Source: JBHOQX01 sp042408595 (GTDB lineage: Bacteria; Chloroflexota; Chloroflexia; Chloroflexales; Roseiflexaceae). From it: DNA of 64,000 nt. The position numbers and the translations under genes were made by a program. Location: the NCBI GenBank assembly GCA_042408595.1, contig JBHOQX010000104.1, positions 62,001 through 126,000 on the forward strand. The letters run 5' to 3'. Under the pieces are notes generated by a model. It had not been told where the DNA came from. It ran no database searches and saw only the letters and a program-made list of their open reading frames with translations. This document shows, one piece after another, positions 1 to 8,589 of this stretch (positions are counted from its first letter, which is position 1; the number at the start of each line of letters is the position of its first letter).

Positions 1-1241
1 TTCGTCGGGACCGAGACCGCGCTCAGCCAGCGCGACCCGGCGACCTACCGGACCATCCTCAGCGGCGCATTGATAACAATGACATCAATACCGACCTCAA
101 CAACATCGCCGAGAACGCGACGGACATCCAGGGCAGCAACAGCTACCATGTGGTGACCGGCAATGGCACGAACGCGACCGCCGTCTTAGACGGCGTGGTG
201 ATCACCGCCGGGCAAGCGAATGACACATCGGTCCCCAATAACGCTGGCGGCGGAATGACCACCAACGCCGGTAGCCCGACGCTCACGAACGTGACCTTCA
301 GCGGCAACAGTGGGAACAGCGGCGGCGGGATGTTCAACACCAGCAGCAACCCGACGCTGACCAACGTGGTCTTCAGCGGCAATCAAGCCACCGCCACGTC
401 ATCCTTTGGCGGCGGGATGTTCAACGTCAGCAGCAGCAGCCCGACGCTGACAAACGTGACCTTCAGCGGTAACAGCGCGGCCAACGGCGGCGGGATGTAC
501 AACGGCAGCAGCCCGACGCTGCAGAACGTGATCATCGCCAAGAGTGTGTCCGGCGGGGATTGCCAGGGAACGGTCACGCCCGGGTCTGCCTCCAACCTGA
601 TCGAGGACAGCAGCAACGCCTGCGGTTTAACGCATGGAAGCAACAACAACATTATCGGGCAGGACCCGCGGTTTGTGGATGCCGATGGGGCCGATAACAC
701 CGTTGGGACTGCCGATGATAATCTGCGCCTGCTCGTGACGTCCCCTGCGATCGATGCGGGTAATAATGCGTTCGTGCCGTCCAGCGTCACCCCCGACCTG
801 GCCGGCAACCCGCGCATCGTCGATGGCAACGGCGATAACACCGCGACCGTTGACATGGGCGCCTACGAGCTGTCTGATACCATTGCGCCAACCGTCACCT
901 CGAGCACCCGCGCCAGCCCGAACCCGACCAATGCCGCCAGCGTGCAGTTCGTCGTGATCTTCAGCGAGAGCGTGACCGGCGTGGATGCGGCGGACTTCAG
1001 CCTGGCCACCACCGGCAGCCTGAGCGGGGCGAGCGTGACGGGGGTGAGCGGGGCCGGCGCGAGCTACACCGTGACCGTCGCGACGGGCGGCGGCAGCGGC
1101 ACGCTGCGCCTCGACCTGAACGCCAGCGGCACCGGCATCCAGGACCTGGTGGGCAATCCCATCAGCAGCGGGTTTACCACCGGCGAGGTGTACACCATTA
1201 CCAAGACAACCGCGGTTTTCCTGCCGCTGGCGATCCGCTAG
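1..1241 (+). CDS. Secreted beta-helix protein with Ig-like C-terminal domain (5' end missing)
   Basis: This is the C-terminal part of a large secreted protein whose start lies left of the window. Four degenerate repeats of the type GGGM(F/Y)N..S.PTLTNVTFSGN span about 240-530 and predict a right-handed parallel beta-helix. They are followed by a choice-of-anchor-Q style segment (NLIEDSSNACG, then NIIGQDPRF) and a bacterial Ig-like domain beginning near SDTIAPTVTSS. The protein ends in VFLPLAIR, a tail I associate with exported Chloroflexota proteins. The first 60 bases read well in frame 1 (FVGTETALSQRDPATY, then TILSG), while the remainder reads in frame 3 (IDNNDINTDLN). One base therefore appears to be missing near 66-68, where GGCGCATT would have to be GGCGACATT. 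It could be a natural frameshift or a sequencing error. Its ligand is unknown; a surface role is inferred. Confidence 0.75.
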   Translation, partial: RRDRDRAQPARPGDLPDHPQRRIDNNDINTDLNNIAENATDIQGSNSYHVVTGNGTNATAVLDGVVITAGQANDTSVPNNAGGGMTTNAGSPTLTNVTFSGNSGNSGGGMFNTSSNPTLTNVVFSGNQATATSSFGGGMFNVSSSSPTLTNVTFSGNSAANGGGMYNGSSPTLQNVIIAKSVSGGDCQGTVTPGSASNLIEDSSNACGLTHGSNNNIIGQDPRFVDADGADNTVGTADDNLRLLVTSPAIDAGNNAFVPSSVTPDLAGNPRIVDGNGDNTATVDMGAYELSDTIAPTVTSSTRASPNPTNAASVQFVVIFSESVTGVDAADFSLATTGSLSGASVTGVSGAGASYTVTVATGGGSGTLRLDLNASGTGIQDLVGNPISSGFTTGEVYTITKTTAVFLPLAIR

Positions 1242-1400
1242 GTCGGTAGGTTGCGCACCTGGCGCCACTGCGGGGAACCGCCCTGGGTCCCCGCAGGGCG
1301 CAGCAGCGGCCTGGTCGCACAGCGCAGGCCGGGTTGCTGCGGTCTCGCGCGACGGTCCATGGCAGGCTGCCATAGGCGGTGCGAATCGAGCACAGCGGGC

Positions 1401-1443
1401 CGAGCAGTGAGGCGCGAGAGCGACGCTCACGCCTCACTGCTCG
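1401..1443. repeat. 14-bp inverted repeat (hairpin) downstream of the beta-helix gene
   Basis: Positions 1401-1414 (CGAGCAGTGAGGCG) are perfectly complementary to 1430-1443. The 15-base loop contains a further short inverted repeat. It lies about 160 bases after the stop codon of the beta-helix gene. It could act as a factor-independent terminator, although no T-run follows, or it could be a dispersed palindrome. The rest of 1242-1560 shows no convincing gene. Confidence 0.6.
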
Positions 1444-1561
1444 CGCCTCTCCCGGCACTCCGCGCATGCGTCGCCCTGGCCAGATATGGCCAACGCGCGC
1501 CATGTGCGGGGGCGCACACCGTGCTCGCCCCACGCCCCGCCGTGCCACGCGCATCCTCCTA

Positions 1562-1591
1562 TTGACCGTCGCACCCCCGCCGTGCTATGCT
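1562..1591 (+). promoter_or_regulatory. Putative sigma70-type promoter for the histidine kinase
   Basis: TTGACC at 1562-1567 and TATGCT at 1586-1591 are separated by 18 bases, about 60 bases before the chosen kinase start. Confidence 0.4.
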
Positions 1592-1653
1592 AGGCTGGTC
1601 CATTTGGAACCCCCCGCGACCGATCGTTCGAGATGAGCGACAGGAGCAGGCCG

Positions 1654-3915
1654 ATGGAGAGCGCACCTGATGTGCCGGACAAGCTGCGCGATCCGCAGCG
1701 CTTGCAGGCGCTCGACGCGCTCGACCTGCTTGGGCAGCCGTTGGCGCCGTCGTTCACCCGGATCGCCCGACTGATCGCACAGCTGCTCCACGCGCCGATA
1801 GCCCTCGTCACGCTGGTGAGCGCCGACCGGCAGATATTTCTGGGGGGCGTTGGGCTGCCGGAGCCCTGGGCACGCAGCGGCGAAACGCCGCTGTCGCATT
1901 CCTTCTGCCAATATGTGGTCGCCGACGACCGTCCGCTGCAGGTCGCCGATGCGCGCGGCGACCCGCTCCTTCAGCACAATTTGGCCATCCGCGACCTGGG
2001 GGTGATCGCGTACCTCGGCGTGCCACTACGCGATGCCAGCGGCGCAGTGCTTGGCGCCTGCTGCGCCATCGACACCGCGCCGCGCGCCTGGACTGCCGCT
2101 GAGCTGGCGACTCTCCAGGAACTGGCAGCCTGTGCCCAGACCGAGCTCGCGCTGCGCGCGGCCCTCACAGAACAGGCCCGCGCCTACGCCGCGCTCCAGG
2201 CGGCCGACGCGCGGCACACCGCCACGCTGGAGAGTATCAGCGACGCCTTTCTGACCCTCGACCGCGACTGGCGCTTCACCTACGTGAACTCGCAGGCCGA
2301 ACAGTTGCTGCGCCATCCGGCCAGCGCGTTGCTCGGCCGAGTGTGTTGGGAGGTGTTCCCCGAGGCGATCACCACCAGCTTCGGGGATGATCTGCATCGT
2401 GCTGTCGCGGAGCAGCGCCCGGTGACCGGCGAGGGATATTATCCGCCCTACGATATCTGGATGGCGATGCGCGCCTATCCGTCGCGCGATGGGCTCACGA
2501 TCATAGCGCACGATATCACTGCGCAGAAACGTATCGTGCAGGCGCTTGCCGAGAGCGAGCAGCGTTTTCGCCAATTAGCCGAGCAGTCGCCAGATTACAT
2601 CTTTTTAGTGCATGTGCCCCAGCAACGGACGATCTATTGCAATCGGGCGCAGTTTCTCGGCTATGGGCCGTCCGCTCTCGAGCACCCCAGCGCACTGCTC
2701 GCCGCCATTGACCCAGCCGACCGCCCGGCGGTTGTGGCGCACTGGCAGCAGTTGCTCGAGTCGTGGAACGACGATATGCAGATGGTCGAGTACCGCATGC
2801 AGACACCCGATGGCCGATCGGAGTGGCTTGTACAACGTGCGAAAGTGAGCACCCGCACACCCGATGGCGCGCCCGAGCACCTGCTGATCGTCACCAGCCC
2901 GATCACCGAGCAGAAGCAGCGGGAAGCGGAACGGCTGCAGCTTGAACGCGCTGTGGAGACGGCGCGTAAACTCGAAAGCCTGGGCGTGATGGCGGGGAGC
3001 ATCGCCCACGATTTCAACAATCTGCTTGTGGCGATCAGCGGGAATGCCGAATTGGCGCTGCTCGATCTCGATGCCGACCATCCAGCGCATCCGGCGCTGC
3101 AGCAGATCCAGCTTGCCAGCCGGCGTGCCGCAGAGCTGGTCGATCAGTTGTTGACTGCGAGCGGCGGGCGGCGCCGGAACGTCCAGCAGGTCGACCTGAG
3201 TGCGCTCACGGCTGAGATGATGCGGCTGCTGCGCGACCGGGCGCCCGCCCAGGTGGCGCTGCGGCTCGATCCGGCCCCCGATCTACCGCTGATCGACGCC
3301 GATCCGACGCAGATGCGGCAGGTGGTGATGAATCTGGTGCTCAATGCAGTGGACGCCATTGGCGATCAACCGGGGGTGGTGACGGTCGCCATCCGCCGCG
3401 TGGCGTTTGATGCGGAGCGCCGTCTGGAGTATGCCCTTGCGCCGGAGCCGGGCGTGCCGTGCTATGTGGCGCTGGTCGTGTCCGATACAGGGTGTGGTAT
3501 GGATGCGGCCACGCAAGCGCGCATCTTCGAGCCGTTTTTCACCACCAAAGCCACCGGGCGCGGGTTCGGGCTGGCCGCCGTGCTGGGGATTCTGCGTGCC
3601 CACCACGGCGGCCTGCATATCGTCAGCGCGGTTGGGCAGGGGACGACGATCACCGTTCTAGTGCCAGCGGCCGCGCATGCGGGGCAGGCGCGCGACGAGG
3701 CGCAGCCACCGGAGCCTGACGCGCCGGCCCCCATCGCGCCCGTCGGCCCGGCGTCCGACGGGCCGGTGTTTGGTGATCGACTGCCCAGGACGCCGTACTG
3801 GCGGCGACAGTGCGGATGCTCCAACGCCTCGGCTTCAGCCCACGCCAGGCCGCGAGCGGGAGAGAGAGTGTGGTGCTCGCGGCCCGGCCTGCCGCACGCC
3901 TCCGCACTGTCCTAA
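1654..3915 (+). CDS. GAF-PAS-PAS sensor histidine kinase, truncated former hybrid kinase
   Basis: Cytoplasmic sensor kinase of about 753 residues with no membrane segment. An N-terminal GAF domain covers roughly residues 15-170. A PAS domain follows (LESISDAFLTLDRDWRF onward), then a second PAS (FRQLAEQSPDYIFLV). An NtrB/hybrid-type HisKA domain carries the phospho-acceptor histidine near residue 452 (GSIAHDFNNLL), and the HATPase domain shows its N box (NLVLNAVDAI) and G boxes (SDTGCGMD, GRGFGLAAV). The start at 1654 is preferred to the in-frame ATG at 1633 because AGGAG precedes it at good spacing. The last 50 or so residues (after about 3765) are out-of-frame sequence: a receiver domain once followed and is now broken (see 3764-4115). 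The kinase core looks intact, so it may still signal to a separate regulator. Confidence 0.85.
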   Translation: MESAPDVPDKLRDPQRLQALDALDLLGQPLAPSFTRIARLIAQLLHAPIALVTLVSADRQIFLGGVGLPEPWARSGETPLSHSFCQYVVADDRPLQVADARGDPLLQHNLAIRDLGVIAYLGVPLRDASGAVLGACCAIDTAPRAWTAAELATLQELAACAQTELALRAALTEQARAYAALQAADARHTATLESISDAFLTLDRDWRFTYVNSQAEQLLRHPASALLGRVCWEVFPEAITTSFGDDLHRAVAEQRPVTGEGYYPPYDIWMAMRAYPSRDGLTIIAHDITAQKRIVQALAESEQRFRQLAEQSPDYIFLVHVPQQRTIYCNRAQFLGYGPSALEHPSALLAAIDPADRPAVVAHWQQLLESWNDDMQMVEYRMQTPDGRSEWLVQRAKVSTRTPDGAPEHLLIVTSPITEQKQREAERLQLERAVETARKLESLGVMAGSIAHDFNNLLVAISGNAELALLDLDADHPAHPALQQIQLASRRAAELVDQLLTASGGRRRNVQQVDLSALTAEMMRLLRDRAPAQVALRLDPAPDLPLIDADPTQMRQVVMNLVLNAVDAIGDQPGVVTVAIRRVAFDAERRLEYALAPEPGVPCYVALVVSDTGCGMDAATQARIFEPFFTTKATGRGFGLAAVLGILRAHHGGLHIVSAVGQGTTITVLVPAAAHAGQARDEAQPPEPDAPAPIAPVGPASDGPVFGDRLPRTPYWRRQCGCSNASASAHARPRAGERVWCSRPGLPHASALS

Positions 3916-4115
3916 TGGTATCTGACGATGCCGCAGCTCGGCGCCGACGAAACCCTGCAACGATGGCGCACCGCCGCGTCGGGGTGATGATGGTGCTGAT
4001 GAGCGGCGCCGGCGAACCGGAGCGCCATCCGCCCGTGAGCGGTCGTTAGGTGACCACACGATGCAGAAGCCCTTCTCGCTCGACAGGCCGGCAGCGGCGC
4101 TACGGTGGGGGGCGC
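3764..4115 (+). pseudogene. Decayed receiver (REC) domain, former C terminus of the hybrid kinase
   Basis: A CheY-like receiver can be read by switching frames. VLVID is at about 3764-3778. DAVLAATVRMLQRLGF, SPRQAASGRE and RTVLM follow in frame 0 to about 3917. LTMPQLGADETLQRW, TAASG occupy 3922-3983. VMMVLMSGAGEPERHP is at 3984-4031, and MQKPFSLDRPAAALR, containing the conserved lysine-proline, lies near 4061-4107. At least four single-base shifts separate these pieces. For example, one extra base near 3919 would restore VLMDLTMP, and one lost G at 3983 would restore SGVMMVLMSG. The region explains the space between the kinase and the convergent UbiB gene. Confidence 0.75.
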
Positions 4116-4266
4116 TGGAGCTTGCCATCCGCGCGTGGCGCCGTTCCACGGCGGGAGCCAGGACGCGATGAGGTGCAGCGCCGCTGCGGCGCACGAACGC
4201 ACGCCGTAACGCTCGCTCGCGCATCGCCCGGCTTACCGCTGAGCTACCCCCTGCCAGACCCGCCTG

Positions 4267-6189
4267 TCACCCGGCGCGCGCCACCGCGACGATAACACGC
4301 AGGAGCAGCATGATGCCAGCGGCCAGCATGCCGTAGCCCAGGGCGTGTGGCAGGCTCAGCCGCGCTGTGAGGAGCGGGCCGCCCGGCACGCCCAGCAGCA
4401 GCGCGCCCATCAGCCCGATCGCCGCGCCGACGCCGGCCAGCACCACATGCCCCACCAGGTGTGCCACGACGCGCACGTCGCGAGGATCGGCGAACAGCCG
4501 AACGTTCACGCTAAGGGTGCCGCGCTCGGCTCCGCTGGCGATCCGGTCGAGCCGCCGTGGCAGCCGGCGGAGCAGCGGCAGCAGCGCCAGCACCTCGCCA
4601 CGCACCGAGGCCTGGAGCGACGCCGGCGCCAGGTCGTCGCGGAACCAGTTCGCAGCAAGGGCGCGTGCCGCGTCGATCAGCGCGACGTCGGGGGCCAGCA
4701 GGGTCAGTGTTCCTTCGAGGGTGATCAGCGCGCGGAACAGGCCGCTCAGGTCCGGCGGCACGGCCAAGCCAAAATCCAGCAATAGCCGCAGCATGTCGCC
4801 TAGCAGCGCGGCGCTGGCGTGCATGCCACGACCCAGCCGCCGGGTCAGCACCTGCGACAGCGCTCGCTCCAGCCGTTCGCCGTCGGCCGTATCGCGCAGA
4901 TCGACCAGGGTGAGCAGCGCGTCGCGCAGCATCGCTGGGTCGCGCCGTTCGAAGGCGACCAATATCTCACGGAGCGCTGCCTGTTGCAGTGCATCGAGCC
5001 GCCCCACCAGCCCGAAGTCGATCAGCGCAAGTTCGCCTGTCTGGAGCAGGAGCACATTGCCGGGATGCGGATCGGCATGGAACACGCCGCCGACGAGCAC
5101 CTGGCGCAGCATCGACTCCAACAGGCTGCGCGCTAGGGCGGCCCGATCCAACTGCGACGCATCCAGGCGCGGCCCGGCAGCGCGGATGCTGATCCCCTCG
5201 AGATGCTCCAGCACCAGCACCCGGCCGGTCGAGAGATGCGGGAAGACGGCTGGCGTTCGTACCGCAGGCGTTGGGCCGAGCGCGTCGGCAACGGCAGCGA
5301 TATTGTGGGCCTCGACCCGGAAATCCAACTCTTCGCGCACCACTTCGGCGAACCGTGTGGCCTGTTCAATTATGTGCAAGTCGCGCCCCCAGACCGTCCA
5401 GGCTTCCGCCAGCCCCGCCAGCATGAGCAGGATGTCGAGGTCGCATGCGACGGACTCCCGGATGCCGGGCCGCTGCACTTTTACGACAACCTGCTCGCCG
5501 GAGTGCAGGCGAGCGCGATGCACCTGTGCAATTGACGCCGCAGCGAAGGGTTCGGCATCGAAGGCGGCGAACACCGCCTCCGGCGTCGCCCCGAGTTCTT
5601 CGGCCAGCAGGGCGGCGATCGCCCCAACGGGGGCTGGTGGCGCCTGGTCCTGCAGGTGGGCGAGCTCAGCGATGAAGTCCGCCGGCACGAGATCGGCGCG
5701 AGTCGACAGCACCTGGCCGAATTTAACAAAGACGCCGCCCGCCTGCTCGAGGGCCAGGCGCAGCCGTACCGCGCGGGTGGGTCCTGGCTGCCAGGAGCGT
5801 GGCAACCCATGCCGGGCGAGAATCAGGCCGATCTGCGCCATCCGGCGTGAGCGCCGGCCCCAGCGGCGGAGCCCTGTGGGTGGCCGGGCGCGCGCGGCGG
5901 GTGTAGCCCGGCGGGCTGGCCGCCGCGCCACAAGCTCGGCTGCGGCCGAGATGCCCATCGTGACCAGCAGCGCCGTCGCCCAGATGATCAGCGGGTTGGC
6001 CGCGCGCACGTCGCCCACGGATTGCACCGCGACTGCCACTGCCGTGGCGCCGCCCACCGCGATCCCGATCCAGGCGCTGAGCAGCGCCAGCCACCAGCGT
6101 GGCCGCCCGCCCAGCAGCCGCCCGCTGAGCCAGGCGAGCAGCACAAGGAGCAGCGCCAGCACAGCCATGCCGAACAGCTCGCGTGTCAT
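4267..6189 (-). CDS. UbiB/AarF (ABC1/ADCK) family atypical protein kinase
   Basis: Membrane-associated atypical kinase-like protein of 640 residues. Two hydrophobic segments open the protein (LFGMAVLALLLVLLAWL and a second near residues 30-55) and two close it. The central ABC1 domain shows the family signature KFGQVLSTRADLVP, the alanine-rich nucleotide loop with AAASIAQVHRA and a lysine in VVVKVQRPGI, the catalytic loop HADPHPGN and the metal motif IDFGLVGR. Related proteins support quinone or lipid metabolism, and the substrate here cannot be read from sequence. The start at 6189 (MTRELFGM) is favoured over an ATG 11 codons upstream because GAGGGG precedes it by about nine bases. It is the last gene of a leftward run and converges on the decayed kinase tail. 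Confidence 0.9.
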   Translation of the reverse strand: MTRELFGMAVLALLLVLLAWLSGRLLGGRPRWWLALLSAWIGIAVGGATAVAVAVQSVGDVRAANPLIIWATALLVTMGISAAAELVARRPARRATPAARARPPTGLRRWGRRSRRMAQIGLILARHGLPRSWQPGPTRAVRLRLALEQAGGVFVKFGQVLSTRADLVPADFIAELAHLQDQAPPAPVGAIAALLAEELGATPEAVFAAFDAEPFAAASIAQVHRARLHSGEQVVVKVQRPGIRESVACDLDILLMLAGLAEAWTVWGRDLHIIEQATRFAEVVREELDFRVEAHNIAAVADALGPTPAVRTPAVFPHLSTGRVLVLEHLEGISIRAAGPRLDASQLDRAALARSLLESMLRQVLVGGVFHADPHPGNVLLLQTGELALIDFGLVGRLDALQQAALREILVAFERRDPAMLRDALLTLVDLRDTADGERLERALSQVLTRRLGRGMHASAALLGDMLRLLLDFGLAVPPDLSGLFRALITLEGTLTLLAPDVALIDAARALAANWFRDDLAPASLQASVRGEVLALLPLLRRLPRRLDRIASGAERGTLSVNVRLFADPRDVRVVAHLVGHVVLAGVGAAIGLMGALLLGVPGGPLLTARLSLPHALGYGMLAAGIMLLLRVIVAVARAG

Positions 6190-6231
6190 GTCGGCCGTCC
6201 CCTCACAAGCCTCACTGCCCATTCGCGCTCG

Positions 6232-6462
6232 TTAGACACGCGGCGGGCGCTCCGATGACGCGTTCCCCTGCCTACGTCGCCGAATCGCTGCGATGGGGGC
6301 CAGAATCGCTCCGGCGATCGCCGTCATGATCGGCAGATACTTGATGCCAACCGCCTGACCCAGCAGCACCAGACCGGCGATCCCGATCACCTGCGACAGC
6401 AGCAGGCCGGTCAGGAAGCCGCCAAGAACTCCGAGGACGACCGCCCCGATGATGCGTGTCAT
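6232..6462 (-). CDS. Small two-helix membrane protein, DUF5957-like
   Basis: A 76-residue protein with two predicted membrane helices: VVLGVLGGFLTGLLLSQV, and one centred on PIMTAIAGAILAPIAAI. It ends in a basic tail (IRRRRQG). The pattern, including the motif around GQAVGIKYLPI, resembles DUF5957 as I recall it. The function is unknown. Its start codon overlaps the stop of the upstream VOC gene in an ATGA arrangement (6459-6462), so the two are probably translated together. Confidence 0.7.
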   Translation of the reverse strand: MTRIIGAVVLGVLGGFLTGLLLSQVIGIAGLVLLGQAVGIKYLPIMTAIAGAILAPIAAIRRRRQGNASSERPPRV

Positions 6463-6902
6463 GATGCGATCTCCTTCCGCTTCAGCGTTTCCCTGGCATA
6501 GTGAGACAGATACGCTGTGGAAGGTGGGATGACGGTAATCACGTCGATGAGCACGCCGTTCGGGTCTGCCGTGATGAAGTGCCGCTGCCCAAAGTCCTCA
6601 GAGCGAAGCTCAAGGTGAATCGGCAGGCCCGCAGTGCGGAGCCGTTCGTACTCCACATCCACATCGTCCACTTCGAAGTTGAGAAGAAGGCCGCCATGCA
6701 ACCCACGACGGAAGTCTTGAGGGACAGTCGGGTGATCGGGGTTGAGCAGGGCCAGCTCAAAAAGCGGCGCCTGGGCGGCTTTCAGACTGACGTACCAGTC
6801 TGTTTCGAAGGTCACTTCGAAGTTGAAGTGCTCGAGGTAGAACGCCTTCGACCCTACCACGTCGTGAGTCATGATCACCGGATAGAAGCTGTTGAATCGC
6901 AT
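6459..6902 (-). CDS. VOC (glyoxalase/bleomycin resistance) superfamily protein
   Basis: A 147-residue protein with the two-repeat beta-alpha-beta-beta-beta layout of the vicinal oxygen chelate fold. It opens with FYPVIMTHDVVGSKAFY and ends with FITADPNGVLIDVI, the typical second-half signature. Such proteins are metal-dependent enzymes or drug-binding proteins; the substrate is not deducible. The start at 6902 follows a clear GGAGGA, and the longer upstream reading lacks one. It is co-directional with, and overlaps by four bases, the small membrane protein downstream. Confidence 0.85.
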   Translation of the reverse strand: MRFNSFYPVIMTHDVVGSKAFYLEHFNFEVTFETDWYVSLKAAQAPLFELALLNPDHPTVPQDFRRGLHGGLLLNFEVDDVDVEYERLRTAGLPIHLELRSEDFGQRHFITADPNGVLIDVITVIPPSTAYLSHYARETLKRKEIAS

Positions 6903-7000
6903 GAGCTGATTCCTCCACGGTATGACGATTGACCATCGAACGCTCCGGCTGCAACGGACGGCGTTCCGTCGCCGCTGCAACCGGAGTGTTCTGCTGCGCT

Positions 7001-7639
7001 TCACCGCCGCACATAGCGCACGTGGGTGGCCAGCGGGGTATCGATCACCTGTTCGATGCGAAACTGTGGCAGGGGCTCACGGAGGTGCTCGAACAGACGC
7101 CGCCCGCCGCCGAACAACACGGGCACCAGGGCGATGTCCAGCTCGTCGATGACACCGAGGTTCAGGTACTGCTGGATCACATCCGCGCCGCCCGCGATCC
7201 GAATATCCCGACCGCCTGCGGATTCCCGCGCCAGCTCGAGGGCGTGCTCCGGCCCGTCGTTGATGAAGTAGAAGGTCGTCCCACCAGGACGCACCCAGGG
7301 TTCGCGTTGCGCGTGGGTCAGCACATAGACCGGTGTGTGGAACGGGGCCTCCTCCGGCCAGCCGCGCTCGCCGCCGTCGAACATGCGCTTGCCCATGATG
7401 TTGGCGCCGGTACGCTCGGCGGTGCGGCGCAGCAGGTCGTTGACCGGGCCAGTCTCGCCCCCTGGTCCGAGCTTGAGGTTGTCGCGGAAGGACTGTTGAT
7501 TGCCGACCCAGGCCATCAGCGCGCCCCACTTGGCGCCCCAGTGCTGGTACTCTGGCTGGTCCCAATGCTCCATCGTCATGCCTTCCGGCGCCATGTAGCC
7601 ATCAAGACTCAGGGCAATACTGACGAATACATTGCTCAT
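7001..7639 (-). CDS. Dihydrofolate reductase-like (RibD C-terminal) family protein
   Basis: A 212-residue protein with the DHFR/RibD-C fold. It opens with VFVSIALSLDGYMAPEG, has the cofactor-loop motif TGANIMGKRMFDGGERGW, a central VYVLTHAQR strand, IRIAGGADVIQQYL (the glycine-rich NADPH site) and the C-terminal LFGGGRRLFEH. Homologues are NADPH-dependent reductases of mostly unknown substrate, and the folate or riboflavin pathway should not be assumed. Its start overlaps the stop of the upstream DUF6220-like gene by four bases (ATGA, 7636-7639). Confidence 0.88.
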   Translation of the reverse strand: MSNVFVSIALSLDGYMAPEGMTMEHWDQPEYQHWGAKWGALMAWVGNQQSFRDNLKLGPGGETGPVNDLLRRTAERTGANIMGKRMFDGGERGWPEEAPFHTPVYVLTHAQREPWVRPGGTTFYFINDGPEHALELARESAGGRDIRIAGGADVIQQYLNLGVIDELDIALVPVLFGGGRRLFEHLREPLPQFRIEQVIDTPLATHVRYVRR

Positions 7640-8103
7640 GGGTTCGCCTCTCGTATGCGAGAAATGTAATCGATCGGCCTAGAGCGCAGGTGCCGCAAGA
7701 CACGCAGCGTCAGCGCGAGCGCCACGCTGAACAGTGCCAGGGCGTTGGCCGCGTGGAGCCCCCGCAGGACGGGTGCCCCGAGCTGCGGCATCAGATACAG
7801 AAACACGTATTGCAGCGTCATCAACACATACAGCAGCCCACCGAGCGCCTGCACCCGCCAGGGCAACCCGCTCGCAAGCCCGAGCAGCAGCATGGCAAGG
7901 ATGCCCGTCTCGATCACGCTCCCGAAGGCGCGATGCAGGCCCCAATAGGCCGGGTCGGCCAGCACGGCCGCACCGGCGAAAAAGACCTGCACGACCACCG
8001 CCGCCGCGATCAGCACCACCGCCAGCAGGTACAGCCAGCGGAGCCCGACACGCCAGGCCGGCGACGGTGCGGCACGTGTCGCGTGTGGTGGCGTAGTATT
8101 CAT
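7636..8103 (-). CDS. DUF6220-like four-helix membrane protein
   Basis: A 155-residue integral membrane protein with four predicted helices: WLYLLAVVLIAAAVVVQVFF, a second around TGILAMLLLGLASGL, a third around GGLLYVLMTLQYVFLYL and a fourth around NALALFSVALALTL. The conserved-looking HRAFGSVI and HAANAL motifs fit DUF6220, a family without known function. The start ATG at 8103 is preceded by GGAGGG. It overlaps the reductase gene by four bases. Confidence 0.75.
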   Translation of the reverse strand: MNTTPPHATRAAPSPAWRVGLRWLYLLAVVLIAAAVVVQVFFAGAAVLADPAYWGLHRAFGSVIETGILAMLLLGLASGLPWRVQALGGLLYVLMTLQYVFLYLMPQLGAPVLRGLHAANALALFSVALALTLRVLRHLRSRPIDYISRIREANP

Positions 8104-8164
8104 CCTCTACCCTCCTGGTGGAGAGGCGTGCCGGGGTTGATCGTCCGCCGGCGCGCCCCGCACC

Positions 8165-8575
8165 CTATGGCTGTGCCCCGGCCGCCGCAACCGTGATCCG
8201 GCCGCGCATGCCGGCGAGGGCGTGGCCGGGGATCGAGCAGACGAACTCCAGACCGCCGGCCGGCACCTCGACCTCGCCGCGCACCGTCTCGCCTGGGCGG
8301 GCCACCAGTCGGACCCCGCCAGCGCTCCAGTCGTGCTCGGCCTGGCCGGTGTTGGTCAGCGTAATCACGTAGCGGCCGGGCTGCGCGACCGGCACCTGCG
8401 CCGGCGCGAAGCCCATCTCAAAAGCATCAAACGCCAGCGTCTCCCCGGTCGCGGTCACAATCGCGCCGCCCGCCGAGGGAGCGTTGCGTCCCGCGCCGTT
8501 GTCCGCGCAGGCGCTGAGTGCCAGGCCCAGCAGTGCCGCCAGCGCCAGGCGCCCAAGCAATACCCGTGTTCCCAT
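8165..8575 (-). CDS. Cupredoxin-domain lipoprotein (plastocyanin-like)
   Basis: A 136-residue exported electron carrier or copper-binding protein. A signal peptide (RLALAALLGLAL) ends in the lipobox LSAC with Cys23, so the mature protein should be lipid-anchored outside the cell. The type-1 copper ligands can be assigned: His81 (AEHDW), Cys113 and His118 (FVCSIPGHA) and Met123 (AGM). Small blue-copper proteins commonly shuttle electrons to respiratory or photosynthetic complexes; which one applies here is unknown. The upstream neighbour (8590-8979) is a membrane protein in the same direction 14 bases away, so they are probably one operon. Confidence 0.88.
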   Translation of the reverse strand: MGTRVLLGRLALAALLGLALSACADNGAGRNAPSAGGAIVTATGETLAFDAFEMGFAPAQVPVAQPGRYVITLTNTGQAEHDWSAGGVRLVARPGETVRGEVEVPAGGLEFVCSIPGHALAGMRGRITVAAAGAQP

Positions 8576-8589
8576 GGTTCGCTTCCTTT

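Noticed and set aside
4367..6235. A 622-codon open frame on the + strand
   Set aside because: It is antisense to the UbiB-type gene, whose kinase motifs are clear; the + strand product is Arg/Ser-rich with no domain.
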